DNA from: Pectobacterium wasabiae CFBP 3304
GTDB taxonomy: Bacteria; Pseudomonadota; Gammaproteobacteria; Enterobacterales; Enterobacteriaceae
Assembly (NCBI RefSeq): GCF_001742185.1
Contig: NZ_CP015750.1
Span: 2,790,001-2,854,000 of the forward strand
Length of the DNA stretch: 64,000 nt
Reading direction: 5' to 3'
The notes below the pieces were generated by a model. The model did not search any database. It saw only the letters and a list, made by a program, of their open reading frames with translations, and was not told where the DNA came from. This document shows positions 1 through 8,597 of the stretch, in pieces; the first letter of the stretch is position 1; each line of letters begins with the position of its first letter. The translations under genes were made by a program, and so were the position numbers.

Positions 1-128
1 TCCCGTATTTCCTATTCTCGAAAAGAATTCCTGTGGTCTTTAGCCGCTAGCCAATAGGCTTAGCCGAAAGAGTATGTGTGCCAGTGTCGAGTAACGCACG
101 TAGCGGCCTATGCTTCACTCTTAACCTG

Positions 129-698
129 CTACAAATAGCTTAAGGTGAAGTTCGCCGTTGCCACAAAATCACCGGATTGAATCAAATCGTCGCGTATCTT
201 TTCGATGCGGGCTGAAAAGGGAATGGCGTTGCCCCCACTTTGCAGCACAATGCCATCCGTGTTGCTGTTGATGCCGATCAGTTGATTGGCATGATAAATG
301 CCAATCGCGATACCTTTGGCTCCGGATGGCGTATCTAGCGCCAGGCGCTTGGGCAATAGCGGCTCTTCTTTTCCTGAAAAATGAACGGTAACGTTTTGGT
401 AGGTGTCCAGATTGCAGTCCGTGAGGTTAATCGTGAAGTCATGCCAGTTACCGTAGCTATTGGCTTTTAAATAGCGCTCAGAGACTTCACTCATGTTGAC
501 CACAATCGCTTTGCTTTCCGTACTGACATTACAGGCCGCGTTAACGACGGAGACGTGGAACGTCACTTCACTATTGCTCAGAAGAGGGGGTTGTTGTGCA
601 AGAGGCGAACTTGATTGTAGTACCATGATGCCGACCGCTAAAGTGAGCAGGGCATGGCGTGGCTTGATTTTCATTACTGTGTTGTCATTTTTTATCAT
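129..698 (-). CDS. minor fimbrial subunit, last gene of the fimbrial operon
   Basis: A 189-residue secreted pilin-fold protein, probably a minor or terminal subunit of the chaperone-usher pilus encoded by the four genes upstream of it. An N-terminal hydrophobic stretch (about residues 15-35) serves as signal peptide. The mature part has two cysteines about 40 residues apart (near residues 56 and 95), the usual disulfide of type 1-like pilins, and ends in an aromatic beta-strand (FTLSYL), like the donor-strand-dependent subunits. Its C-terminal half (GAKGIAIGIY, then a phenylalanine-rich FSARIEKI region) parallels the major pilin at 5205. It follows the tip-protein gene by about 27 bases. A second in-frame ATG at 677 could be the true start and would give a more typical signal peptide. 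Assignment to the fimbrial family is firm; the precise position in the pilus is inferred. Confidence 0.85.
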   Translation of the reverse strand: MIKNDNTVMKIKPRHALLTLAVGIMVLQSSSPLAQQPPLLSNSEVTFHVSVVNAACNVSTESKAIVVNMSEVSERYLKANSYGNWHDFTINLTDCNLDTYQNVTVHFSGKEEPLLPKRLALDTPSGAKGIAIGIYHANQLIGINSNTDGIVLQSGGNAIPFSARIEKIRDDLIQSGDFVATANFTLSYL

Positions 699-725
699 CG
701 TTGCTATCTCATGCTGGCGCGCGGA

Positions 726-1760
726 TTAGTGATAATTAAATCGCAGAATAATAGTTTTCTCGGTATCGCCGACTATTGCGGGGCCTGCGGCATAGAGTTG
801 TGCTTTATAGCGTCGCTCCACCACGCCGCTTGATGCCGTCAGCCCTTCAACCAGACTAATAAACTGATTAAACGTCACGTTATTACCGCTGCGCATATCT
901 TCGATTTTCAACGTGGCGCCGTTCCCCATATTCATGCCATCTATCCCGACGAGTGAATTCCCCCGCGAGGTGGCATCAAAGTTGATGTCCAGATCGAATC
1001 CCTTACCGCAGTCTTCGCCACCGTCGGTGGACACATCAATGTTAAATTCCGACTGTGCTAGTGGACCGGTCTCCGTTCCTGACCACGCCCTGACCGTATC
1101 AAAATCGACATAGCCATCGGGCGAAATGTTGATATTTGCCGCGCACTGCATGATGTCGATGCCGTGTAGTCCTGACAGGCTCAAACCATAGTTGCTGTCG
1201 GGTTTATTATTAATGCCCCCTTCACCGTCAAGCTGGAAGACCCGCAGAGCATCTGCTCCTGCCGTGGTGTCGGTAATGTTTCCCGTTTTTTCGAGATAGA
1301 GCTGTACTGTGACATTCAGCATGGTTGGGGTGGCTGGCGGGCTTGAACCGTTGGGGCCTGCTGCGACCCACTGTCCTGTGGGCACGCGAGAAGCGGTGGT
1401 GCCGCCATTGGTAATCACGCCGAGATCTTGTCCGTTATAGATGATGCCGATTCCGATGCCCTGTCCGATGATCTTTCCTTCGGGATTTGGATAGAAATAG
1501 GACATCTCGCCCTGCGGACGGACGGAGTGATATGCCCAGCAGGCCAGACTGCGGGTATAGGCTTTTGACGTCCAGAGGCGGCTGCCGATAGGTAACGTCG
1601 CCGGGATCTTGAGCATGCCAATATCGTCATAGTCGGCTACCGGACCCGTCACGGTGCCCAATCGACATTCCAGCGCACTGGCGTTAAACGTCGTTAAGCT
1701 GAGAAAGAGCGCTGCACAGAGGGCAACATAGTGATTTTTACGAACGGCTAACCAATGCAT
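726..1760 (-). CDS. fimbrial tip adhesin-like protein
   Basis: A 344-residue exported protein, about twice the length of a pilin, as expected for a two-domain tip adhesin (N-terminal receptor-binding domain plus C-terminal pilin domain). The signal peptide covers about residues 1-29 and ends ASA, just before the mature ECRLGTV. The C-terminal half contains a cysteine pair and ends in an alternating strand (TIILRFNYH) typical of subunits docked by a PapD-type chaperone. It lies between the chaperone (18 bases upstream) and the last minor subunit. I do not recognise a specific receptor family, so 'adhesin' follows from length, position and pilin-like tail. It could also be a structural tip subunit without binding activity. 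Confidence 0.78.
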   Translation of the reverse strand: MHWLAVRKNHYVALCAALFLSLTTFNASALECRLGTVTGPVADYDDIGMLKIPATLPIGSRLWTSKAYTRSLACWAYHSVRPQGEMSYFYPNPEGKIIGQGIGIGIIYNGQDLGVITNGGTTASRVPTGQWVAAGPNGSSPPATPTMLNVTVQLYLEKTGNITDTTAGADALRVFQLDGEGGINNKPDSNYGLSLSGLHGIDIMQCAANINISPDGYVDFDTVRAWSGTETGPLAQSEFNIDVSTDGGEDCGKGFDLDINFDATSRGNSLVGIDGMNMGNGATLKIEDMRSGNNVTFNQFISLVEGLTASSGVVERRYKAQLYAAGPAIVGDTEKTIILRFNYH

Positions 1761-1778
1761 GGTGGATATCCCTGTAGC

Positions 1779-2528
1779 TTATTCATCGGTAATGGGCTGG
1801 CACTGGTTTTGTGCGCAAGTAAAAGGCAATGCAACATGGCCGCCGTAGTCGTTGACGTAGTACAGATAGAAGCGATTGATCGCGCCGTCATTGATTTCAA
1901 CAGGCAGCGTTGAGCGCGGTGCCACCATAAAGGCGTTGCCTTTTAACAGATTGGCAGGGTTGGCATTGGCGACTTTGGGTTGCTTCAGGATGCTGCTTAC
2001 GGTGATGTAGTACGGCGTCGGGTTTTCCACCTGGAAAATGTTGCCCGTTTTTTTGATCAGCAGTTTTTTCTGCCATATCTCATCTTTTGCGGGTTTCACA
2101 CCACGCGGGCGGAAGAACACCTTGATTTCAGACTGAATGGCGATCTGCAATACGTTAGCCTTTTCCGTTTTTGGCGGAATTTCCCGGACGTTAAGATAAA
2201 ACAGCGATTCGCGATCGGTTGGCAACTGCGTGATTTGTTCCGTCTTAACCAGACGGATCAGGCTATATCCTTTCGCTTCGATGCGCTGTAATGGCGGTAA
2301 CACCATCAGCGGACTTGTTACTTTATTGCGTTGCTCGTCCGTCAGCCAGGACTGCGCCAGAAACGGATTCTCCGCGTTTTGGTTCATCAGCATCACCGTT
2401 GCTGACTGTTCATCATCGTTAAAAATAACGCGGGTGCGATCGAGGCTCAGCGCACTATAGGCTGAGGGTATCAAAAGCAGGCAACTGATAATGATTCCTG
2501 CCGTTTGCCGATAAGATGGGTATTTCAT
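1779..2528 (-). CDS. periplasmic fimbrial chaperone (PapD family)
   Basis: A 249-residue periplasmic chaperone that would hold pilus subunits by donor-strand complementation and hand them to the usher. A signal peptide covers about residues 1-25 (IIISCLLLIPSAYS). The first immunoglobulin domain includes the basic/hydrophobic strands (DRTRVIFNDDEQSATVML) and the PapD signature DRESLFYLNVREIPP at about residues 105-119. The second domain ends near the C terminus with a CAQNQC cysteine pair. Length fits the family (about 220-250). It sits directly after the usher gene (33-base gap) and before the adhesin. This is the usual usher-chaperone-tip order, with the chaperone after the usher rather than before it. 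Confidence 0.95.
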   Translation of the reverse strand: MKYPSYRQTAGIIISCLLLIPSAYSALSLDRTRVIFNDDEQSATVMLMNQNAENPFLAQSWLTDEQRNKVTSPLMVLPPLQRIEAKGYSLIRLVKTEQITQLPTDRESLFYLNVREIPPKTEKANVLQIAIQSEIKVFFRPRGVKPAKDEIWQKKLLIKKTGNIFQVENPTPYYITVSSILKQPKVANANPANLLKGNAFMVAPRSTLPVEINDGAINRFYLYYVNDYGGHVALPFTCAQNQCQPITDE

Positions 2529-2561
2529 TCGTACTCTCCCGGATTTTCTATTTCTTGCCGC

Positions 2562-5090
2562 TTATTTGCAGGGCAGCAGCAATGTATCAAGGTGGTTTAA
2601 GGTCGCGGGTAGGGTGATGGAACACTGTGCCTTCCCTTCCCAGATGACGGACAGCGTTTCGTCAGGCGACACGCCCGCGATATAGGCCTGTCCGTTGTTG
2701 GTGATCATGGCAATGTCGCGGCCTTTCTTGTTTTTTATCTGAGCCGCGAAGGGAGGATATTTGCCATCAGCCAGCGTGATATGCCCCATGATTTTTGCCC
2801 CGCTGACCACGTCGAATTTGCGGTAGCCGATTGCACCTTCAGTCAGGGTTCCTTGAACCACGGTCGTCATCGCTTCAATATTTTGCGGTAATTTCTGCAT
2901 ATCAATGCGGGTCGATACATCGTAGTAGCTACTGCTGCCAGCAATTACAGCCAGGCCATAGCGGTTAGTCTCGACTTGGCTACCAGCGAATGCTACGCCT
3001 GCCTGATCCGTGTCGACCATAATGCGAGTGCCACCTTGATTGCCTTTCGGATGTGCTGCGACGCCGTGGCGGGTTGCGGTAATGCCGCCGCGCAGTGAAC
3101 CGTTCAGATAGGTATAACGATCCTGCTGCCAGGCGACGCCAACGGAGGCATCGGTCATGGGGGCCAGATGGGTATAGTTGCCGCTCAGGTACGTATTCTC
3201 CCTGCTGTCGTGCCGGGTACTCAGGTTCCAGGTTCGGTGCGGATCGGTGTTATTGGAATAGGTCAGCGTCTGATTACTGCTGTTGTTGTAGTGCCCCACG
3301 CTGTAGCTCAGGCGATCCTTCTCCCTGAGTGGAATGGAAAAGCTGAGGTACAGACTGTCATCAGTGCGTTGGTTGAATTCAGTGCGATAGGCCGATAAAT
3401 TCGCAGAAATACCTTTGATTTCGCCGATATCAAAATATTTGTTCAGTGAAATTCCATAGCGATCCTGCTCGGCTTCATTCCAGTAGGTTTGGCGCGTATA
3501 GGTAACGTAAGTCGATAGCCCACTCAGCAGTGAGGCTGTCTCTTGTGTCGCGAAGTTTTTCGAGAGGGTAATGGTGTAGCGTTCTTTTTCATTGCGATAG
3601 CGACTATCAAGATTCAGGGCATAGAGATACTGCGCCATACTCATGTACGTTTTTTCTGAAAAGCGGTAGCCCGCAAAGCTGACTTGGCTATCGATCGAAT
3701 TGAAATATTTAGACCAGTTAAGCGAAAAAGCATGCCCCATCTGTGACGAGGAGGGGGACGGTAGCGTGGCGCGTGACTGAGTGACGTCAGCGGACAGTGC
3801 GCCAAAGAGATAAAGATTTTTCCCGATCCCCGCCGACCAGGACTGATAGCTATCGGACAAAATAGTGCCGCCGTATACCGACCAGGCGTTGGATAATCCC
3901 CATGAGGCTTCCGCGGCAGAAAAGGCCGGACCTTGCAGGCGATGCTTGGTATTCGACGGTTTACCCGCCGCGAGTTTGTACTGGACGTGCCCTGGTCGTG
4001 TCAGGTAAGGCAGATTGGCCGACTCGGTCTGGAACGTTGTCACCGTACCATCTTCTTCCGTTACGCGAACATCCAGCGTACCGCTGACGCCGTTTTTCAT
4101 ATCCTGAATCGCAAAGGGGCCGGCAGGCACGGTTGTTTCATAGATCAGCCTGCCATTTTGCATCACGGTCACTGTCGCGTTTGATTTAGCGACACCACGA
4201 ATTTCGGGCGCATAACCACGCAGAGAAGGGGGAAGCATGTTGTCGTTATTGGCTAATGACATACCGGTAAAGCGGTAGCTATCAAACAAATTACTGCTGA
4301 AATACATTTCACCCAGTTTGAGATCGGCTGACAGGGTGGGAAGTGGGCGGTAAGCGTAAAACTGATCCCACGAAAAGCTATCGCGATTCGAATTGCGTGA
4401 TTTTTGTAGAAAATAGCGATAATCGGCACGGTAGCGCCAGGCCCCCAGATTGAATCCGGTTGTGCCATAACTACTGAGATAGTGCGATGTGCCTCTGCCG
4501 TTCGTGTCACGACGCATATTCCCAACGAGGTTGTAGTCCAGCAGTGCACCGCCGATCCCATGGTCCCATTGTTCTGGTGGAATCCAGTTGCGATCGCTGT
4601 ACATCAACCACGCTTGGGGGATCGTAATATTCAGCGTTCCCATGCCTATTTGGTTAGAGACTTTGACGCCGGCAATGGGGGTCAGATCGACGCACGTTCC
4701 GTCATTCCATAATTCGATTTTATCGCGTGCTTCTTTTTTTAGCGCCAGTTTATCGACAAGTTCAAGTGGGAGACAGGCTGTAGGTCGGGTACTCTTATTG
4801 CCTTCTGGCAAGTAGTTTATTATCTGCTGCTGTATTTCACGCGAGTTTACTTTTAGGGATAAAAGGTAGGCACCTGGTGTGACATATTCGGGATCGGAAA
4901 AATGGCTAAGATCAATGTCGTTGCGATCGTCGACATCAAGTACATTGACGTTAAATTCTGTTGCACTGAGCGATGTAGTAGTCAAAGAAAAAATAAAAAT
5001 ACTATAGCGACCTAACATGGTTTTTATTTTTTCTTCGAACGTAATGTTTTTCATTGCCATAGGGAATATATGCTTAAGCAGATGCCGCAT
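2562..5090 (-). CDS. outer-membrane fimbrial usher (FimD/PapC family)
   Basis: An 842-residue outer-membrane usher that assembles and secretes pilus subunits. The mature N-terminal domain starts FNVNVLDVDDRNDIDLSHF, the usual opening with a chaperone-binding region. It is followed by a 24-strand barrel rich in aromatic residues, a plug region (residues about 245-330, with PEIRGVAKSNATVTVMQNG, a hallmark of ushers), and C-terminal domains ending in a cysteine pair (QCSITLPATL...LLPCK). Length is typical (about 800-870). The N terminus is long for a signal peptide. ATGs at 5054 and 5018 are alternatives, the latter giving a compact signal MLGRYSIFIFSLTTTSLSA. It is the second gene of the operon, about 114 bases behind the major pilin with a stem-loop in between. 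Confidence 0.95.
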   Translation of the reverse strand: MRHLLKHIFPMAMKNITFEEKIKTMLGRYSIFIFSLTTTSLSATEFNVNVLDVDDRNDIDLSHFSDPEYVTPGAYLLSLKVNSREIQQQIINYLPEGNKSTRPTACLPLELVDKLALKKEARDKIELWNDGTCVDLTPIAGVKVSNQIGMGTLNITIPQAWLMYSDRNWIPPEQWDHGIGGALLDYNLVGNMRRDTNGRGTSHYLSSYGTTGFNLGAWRYRADYRYFLQKSRNSNRDSFSWDQFYAYRPLPTLSADLKLGEMYFSSNLFDSYRFTGMSLANNDNMLPPSLRGYAPEIRGVAKSNATVTVMQNGRLIYETTVPAGPFAIQDMKNGVSGTLDVRVTEEDGTVTTFQTESANLPYLTRPGHVQYKLAAGKPSNTKHRLQGPAFSAAEASWGLSNAWSVYGGTILSDSYQSWSAGIGKNLYLFGALSADVTQSRATLPSPSSSQMGHAFSLNWSKYFNSIDSQVSFAGYRFSEKTYMSMAQYLYALNLDSRYRNEKERYTITLSKNFATQETASLLSGLSTYVTYTRQTYWNEAEQDRYGISLNKYFDIGEIKGISANLSAYRTEFNQRTDDSLYLSFSIPLREKDRLSYSVGHYNNSSNQTLTYSNNTDPHRTWNLSTRHDSRENTYLSGNYTHLAPMTDASVGVAWQQDRYTYLNGSLRGGITATRHGVAAHPKGNQGGTRIMVDTDQAGVAFAGSQVETNRYGLAVIAGSSSYYDVSTRIDMQKLPQNIEAMTTVVQGTLTEGAIGYRKFDVVSGAKIMGHITLADGKYPPFAAQIKNKKGRDIAMITNNGQAYIAGVSPDETLSVIWEGKAQCSITLPATLNHLDTLLLPCK

Positions 5091-5123
5091 TGTAGGTATC
5101 CACTCACGTCAAATGACATGTGG

Positions 5124-5164
5124 AATAAAGAGGGTATAGGGGAAGAATCCTCCCCCCTTTTATT
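5124..5164 (-). promoter_or_regulatory. stem-loop between major pilin and usher
   Basis: In the gap between the pilin and usher genes there are nested inverted repeats. An outer pair AATAAAGAGGG / CCCCCTTTTATT (with a G/C mismatch region) surrounds or competes with an inner pair GGGGA / TCCCC around 5139-5155. In the leftward mRNA this gives a GC-rich hairpin between two cistrons that need very different expression levels. An intercistronic processing or attenuation structure is the likely role. This is inferred from position; no U-tract follows, so it is not a canonical terminator. Confidence 0.45.
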
Positions 5165-5204
5165 GGATATACCCGTTCAAACCTGCTGTTGGCATAGCTA
5201 CCTT

Positions 5205-5753
5205 TTATTGATAAGAAACAACAAAATTAGCGGTGCTAGAGAAGCTACCCGTTGTTACTACTGGGGCTTGGCCTGCCTCTGGTGTTGGCAGTTTTTCGAC
5301 ATAAGAGGTGAAGGAGAAAATATTATCCCCATTTGATAACGGCGTGGCAGCTACGGCCAGCGTCGTTCCGTCGAATTTAATTTTTTCGCCGACCCGTTCT
5401 ACTGCAATACCTGCACCGCTCGCACTGCCATTTAACGCTAACAGCTCATTATTGGTGCCGGATGCTACACCGCCAGAGAAAACAATTTTGGCGCTGGTTG
5501 CTGTGTCCAAACTGCAATCTTTTAATGTGATGTCAAACGGCTTAATTTCTGAGGTACCACCGTTTTCCAATACAGTTTTGCTGATTTCACCAAAATCGAT
5601 AGTTTGGTGTAGATCTTCGGGAGACACCGAGCAGGGCGTATCAATAATTTTTCCTTTAAACGTCACCGATCCATTGTGTGAATCTGCTGCCTGTGCGCCG
5701 ACAGAAAATATCACGGAGATGAGTGATACCAGGGTGAGTTTTGATAATTTCAT
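5205..5753 (-). CDS. major fimbrial subunit (type 1-like pilin)
   Basis: A 182-residue pilin that would form the rod of the fimbria. Signal peptide residues 1-22 (ending VGAQA, then ADSHNG). The mature protein begins with GSVTFKGKIIDTPCSV, the classic type 1 pilin N-terminal strand and first cysteine. A second cysteine lies in LKDCSLD about 38 residues later. The protein ends FVVSYQ, the conserved C-terminal beta-strand with penultimate tyrosine required for chaperone binding. A purine-rich ribosome site (AGAGAG) precedes the ATG. It is the first gene of the leftward operon, so its promoter must lie in the AT-rich region to its right. Confidence 0.95.
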   Translation of the reverse strand: MKLSKLTLVSLISVIFSVGAQAADSHNGSVTFKGKIIDTPCSVSPEDLHQTIDFGEISKTVLENGGTSEIKPFDITLKDCSLDTATSAKIVFSGGVASGTNNELLALNGSASGAGIAVERVGEKIKFDGTTLAVAATPLSNGDNIFSFTSYVEKLPTPEAGQAPVVTTGSFSSTANFVVSYQ

Positions 5754-6426
5754 ATGATGCTCTCTCTGTTGATTACTCTATTAAAAACGTGAACGTGAAT
5801 CATGAGCACTCGCCACATTCCTACATGGTGAGTCGTGCCTTTTCTTTTGTGGTTGGTTAACGATCTGCAGCCTTACTCACGTGGTGAATATATTGGCTGG
5901 ATTGCCCAGTCGGCTGACCTGGGATTGGTAAAATAGTAGTGTTAGGTTGTTTTTCAGTCAAATATATTGATTTAATTACATTTATTTAGATTAAATGTTT
6001 TAAATTTATATTTATTTAGGTTTTTATTCTAATTTGTGTGATGGTGGTAGATGTGGGGTAATGTGATTTAAATATCATTTACTAGATAAGTTATTTTAAT
6101 TCAATGTGTTATTTGTCATTTTTTTTATTGGATGGTTGATTCAGTTGGATATCTATTGGTTTATAAAAATAATGAAATGTCTTTTTGTTTATACAATGCT
6201 TAAATGAAAATTAAATAATCTTTGACAATATATAGGTAAGTTTTTATCCTTGCCAAAGATAGCCTTTGTAAGGCTATGTATATAATTGATTTTTATTTTG
6301 TGGATGGCGTTTTTTTTGTAGTGATTTTTCAGACTATTCCGTAGGTTTTATGCCCATAAGACAGCGTATCTATAATCTTACTGTAACAAATGAATAGTGC
6401 CTCTAATCTTGATGGAAAAAGGTCGA
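5754..6426. promoter_or_regulatory. AT-rich divergent control region, fimbria versus ToxR-like regulator
   Basis: About 670 bases without a gene between the leftward fimbrial operon and the rightward membrane regulator. It is visibly AT-rich with long T runs, the composition that H-NS binds. A perfect 8-bp inverted repeat (ATAGCCTT / AAGGCTAT, 3-base loop) sits at 6259-6277. A TTGACA hexamer at 6222-6227 could be part of a rightward promoter, but the matching -10 is poor. No invertible-element ends or recombinase gene were seen, so phase inversion of the fimbrial promoter is not supported. Confidence 0.5.
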
Positions 6427-7194
6427 ATGGTTTATTTGATTAATGATTTAATCATTTTCAACGAGGGAGAGGGAACACTGGCATGGATAGAACGTGAAAA
6501 TGAAGCAACCTCTGTGAATTTTCCTATTTCACGATTGCTCTGCTTGTTGATAGAGAATAAAGGGGTAACGCTAAGCCGTGATTTTTTGTTAAAAGAGGCA
6601 CTGGAAAAGCATGCACTTTGCCCTTCTATCAATAATCTCAACAATTATCTCTCTCTACTAAGGAAGGTATTGCGCGAGTTTGATCTTTCGGACTCGGTTG
6701 TGACTATCCCCAAGCTAGGTGTTGTTTTTAATGTCGCGAGTATTGTTTCCTACCCGACGTCAGAGAGGAGAGAGAAAGGAACGTTAAATCAAGGGGAAGA
6801 GGAGAAAGTTAAAGAAGATGTTTATGAAAAAGAAAAACCATTTTCTATAAAACACCACGCCATATCTGAGCCAGTAAAAAAACAGCAATATGTTCGGTTC
6901 CTTCTCATATGGATAATGATAGTTGGGGTTTTCCTGCTCGTGTTGGAGAACGTAAACCGTTTTCCGTATCGACATCTTGTCGATGTGAAGATGAATGGGA
7001 AGTGCGATCTTTTCTATTTATATAAAAGTGTGAGTTATCCTCTCCCGACCGACTATAAAAATCTGTGCTCAGATAACTCATTATTCTTCCTATCGAAAAA
7101 GATTGTTATATCTGAAGTGTTGGATAAGAAAAGTGAAATCGTTATTTCCTGCAATAAAGATGGGCATGGATGTATCACTTATGTTAATAATTAA
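6427..7194 (+). CDS. ToxR/CadC-like winged-helix membrane regulator
   Basis: A 255-residue one-component regulator: an N-terminal winged-helix DNA-binding domain (about residues 1-105), a charged linker rich in E and K, one transmembrane helix (about residues 158-177, FLLIWIMIVGVFLLVLENV), and a short periplasmic part with cysteine pairs. The opening MVYLINDLIIFNEGEGTLAW, and the pattern of SRLLCLLIENKGVTLSRDFLL followed by NNLNNYLSLLRKVLREF, are characteristic of the OmpR/ToxR C-terminal effector domain placed at the N terminus. I prefer the ATG at 6427, preceded by AAAGG. Upstream GTG (6397) and ATG (6412) starts lack a ribosome site. It is immediately followed by a FidL-like gene. The neighbouring divergent fimbrial operon is the likely target. 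Confidence 0.85.
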   Translation: MVYLINDLIIFNEGEGTLAWIERENEATSVNFPISRLLCLLIENKGVTLSRDFLLKEALEKHALCPSINNLNNYLSLLRKVLREFDLSDSVVTIPKLGVVFNVASIVSYPTSERREKGTLNQGEEEKVKEDVYEKEKPFSIKHHAISEPVKKQQYVRFLLIWIMIVGVFLLVLENVNRFPYRHLVDVKMNGKCDLFYLYKSVSYPLPTDYKNLCSDNSLFFLSKKIVISEVLDKKSEIVISCNKDGHGCITYVNN

Positions 7195-7651
7195 AGTCAG
7201 AAAGAAAATTTTTTGCACCACATTGGTGCTTTTTATTTCATTTTCTCTTGGGGTTATTTTTTATTTAACCAGCAATTTATACAGAAAGCCGCTGATATGT
7301 CAGGGCGAAGTAAAGCTCTACGAAGAAGATCAGAAGGTTAGAACGGAATATGACGTCTATTTTTATCTAAATAAACAAAATAGAGCGCTGGTTTTAGTCA
7401 ATGGTCTTTACATTGGCGAGGATGGCGTACCGTTGACGATTCGGCGCACGTTTAGCTTTGATTCCGTGTGGGAGGGGAGTCGGCTGGTGGTGAACAATAT
7501 CGGGATGAGTAAGAATACCAACGATAATGCGCCCGATGAGGCGATTCCCCTTTTGGCTGAAAATGATGTTATCCAGTTCGAAATGCTGACGAAGCAGACC
7601 TATCTGATTAGCACCGTCCAATCAAAGATGGCATGTAATATCAGGGAGTGA
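7181..7651 (+). CDS. FidL-like membrane protein
   Basis: About 156 residues: one N-terminal transmembrane helix (KIFCTTLVLFISFSLGVIFY) and a periplasmic domain with a single cysteine near the start (PLICQGEV) and another near the C terminus (KMACNIRE). This size and layout match the FidL-like proteins that accompany ToxR-like regulators in enterobacteria and are thought to modulate them (family knowledge; function poorly defined). The coding region overlaps the end of the regulator by a few bases if it starts at 7181; in-frame ATGs at 7160 and 7166 are also possible. The overlap implies translational coupling and joint action with the regulator. Confidence 0.75.
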   Translation: MLIIKVRKKIFCTTLVLFISFSLGVIFYLTSNLYRKPLICQGEVKLYEEDQKVRTEYDVYFYLNKQNRALVLVNGLYIGEDGVPLTIRRTFSFDSVWEGSRLVVNNIGMSKNTNDNAPDEAIPLLAENDVIQFEMLTKQTYLISTVQSKMACNIRE

Positions 7652-7747
7652 TGCCAGGCTGGATACATAGTGTGATCGGAGATAATGAATACGTGGCTGA
7701 TGCGTTGACCCCAAAGGGGCGGGGACACGACGGGTCGAGTATTTGCA

Positions 7748-7788
7748 CGCAGCCAACGCACATGCAACCTGAAGTATGATGGGTATAT
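7748..7788. repeat. dispersed repeat, copy 1
   Basis: The segment around 7757-7787, core GCACATGCAACCTGAAGTAT, is nearly identical to 23073-23103 between tssB and tssC (core GCACATGCAGCTTGAAGTAT). Both continue with ATGAYGRGTATAT. From memory, variants of this sequence occur many times in Pectobacterium intergenic regions. It lies in the gap before the LOG gene, where it could form part of a leader or an insertion scar. Confidence 0.6.
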
Positions 7789-7861
7789 GCGATAACGCAA
7801 TATTGTATCCTGATACGCGGTGGTAGAATCAGTGCATACCATTTGTTACAGGGAGTTTGTA

Positions 7862-8428
7862 ATGAGAGTTGGCGTTTTTTGTGGTTCGGCATCGGGAAAT
7901 TCACCTATCTATATTGAGAAAACTAAACAGATGGGGCATTTTCTCGCCGATTCCGGTGTAGAGATTGTGTATGGTGGCGGTAAAGTCGGGCTGATGGGGG
8001 AAATAGCAAATTCCGTACTATCCCACGCTGGCACCGCGATCGGCGTGATGCCCAGAGCACTGGTTGAAAAAGAAATTGTGCATCAGGGGCTGACAGAATT
8101 GCATGTTGTTGAAAATATGCATGAACGTAAGAGCAAGATGGCAGCGCTGTCTGATGCGTTTATCGCACTTCCTGGCGGTGCTGGAACATTTGAAGAAATA
8201 TTCGAGCAGTGGACATGGGCGCAGTTGGGTATTCATGATAAACCCTGCGCTTTTCTTAACATTGCTGGCTATTTTGATCCCTTGCAAGACATGATTAGCG
8301 GTATGGTTGATGCAGGATTCTTACGTCGTGACTATGCGGATATGCTGCTGTTTTCAGACAGTCCTGAAGCGTTATTAACATTCTTCCACGCCTATCAGCC
8401 ACCAGAAAAGAAATGGACGCAAAAGTAA
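7862..8428 (+). CDS. LOG-family protein (cytokinin riboside 5'-monophosphate phosphoribohydrolase type)
   Basis: A 188-residue Rossmann-fold protein of the LOG / 'lysine decarboxylase-like' TIGR00730 family. It carries the diagnostic PGGAGTFEEIFEQWTWAQLG motif at about residues 104-123, preceded by an R-K pair in MHERKSKM. Family members release free cytokinin base from its riboside monophosphate or hydrolyse related nucleotides; in bacteria the physiological substrate is often unknown. The start at 7862 is chosen because GGGAG precedes it and the protein then opens MRVGVFCGSASGNSP, the usual family N terminus. The upstream extension in frame is unlike the family. For a plant-associated host a cytokinin-activating role is possible but only inferred. 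Confidence 0.9.
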   Translation: MRVGVFCGSASGNSPIYIEKTKQMGHFLADSGVEIVYGGGKVGLMGEIANSVLSHAGTAIGVMPRALVEKEIVHQGLTELHVVENMHERKSKMAALSDAFIALPGGAGTFEEIFEQWTWAQLGIHDKPCAFLNIAGYFDPLQDMISGMVDAGFLRRDYADMLLFSDSPEALLTFFHAYQPPEKKWTQK

Positions 8429-8519
8429 GCGCGCCGATTATTGTCTGTGTCGCCTGTATTTTTAATCGCGTTACATAATGCCTTCTGGTGTGTAAATAAG
8501 AAGCGAGAGATATTTCGCT

Positions 8520-8540
8520 GCCGGGGAGGCGATCCCCGGC
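8520..8540. terminator. GC-rich hairpin between LOG gene and cueP
   Basis: Perfect 7-bp stem GCCGGGG / CCCCGGC with a 7-base loop, between two convergent genes. There is no clear T run on either side, so it may be a bidirectional structural terminator or an mRNA end-protecting stem rather than a canonical rho-independent terminator. Confidence 0.45.
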
Positions 8541-8597
8541 GAAAATCAGTACGACCGTTGGCGTGTTTCCTGCTGTGCCGTAGGCTGGTGCCTTTTA

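Noticed and set aside
5754..6426. Phase-variable invertible promoter for the fimbria
   Set aside because: No matching inverted ends flanking a promoter and no FimB/FimE-type recombinase gene nearby.
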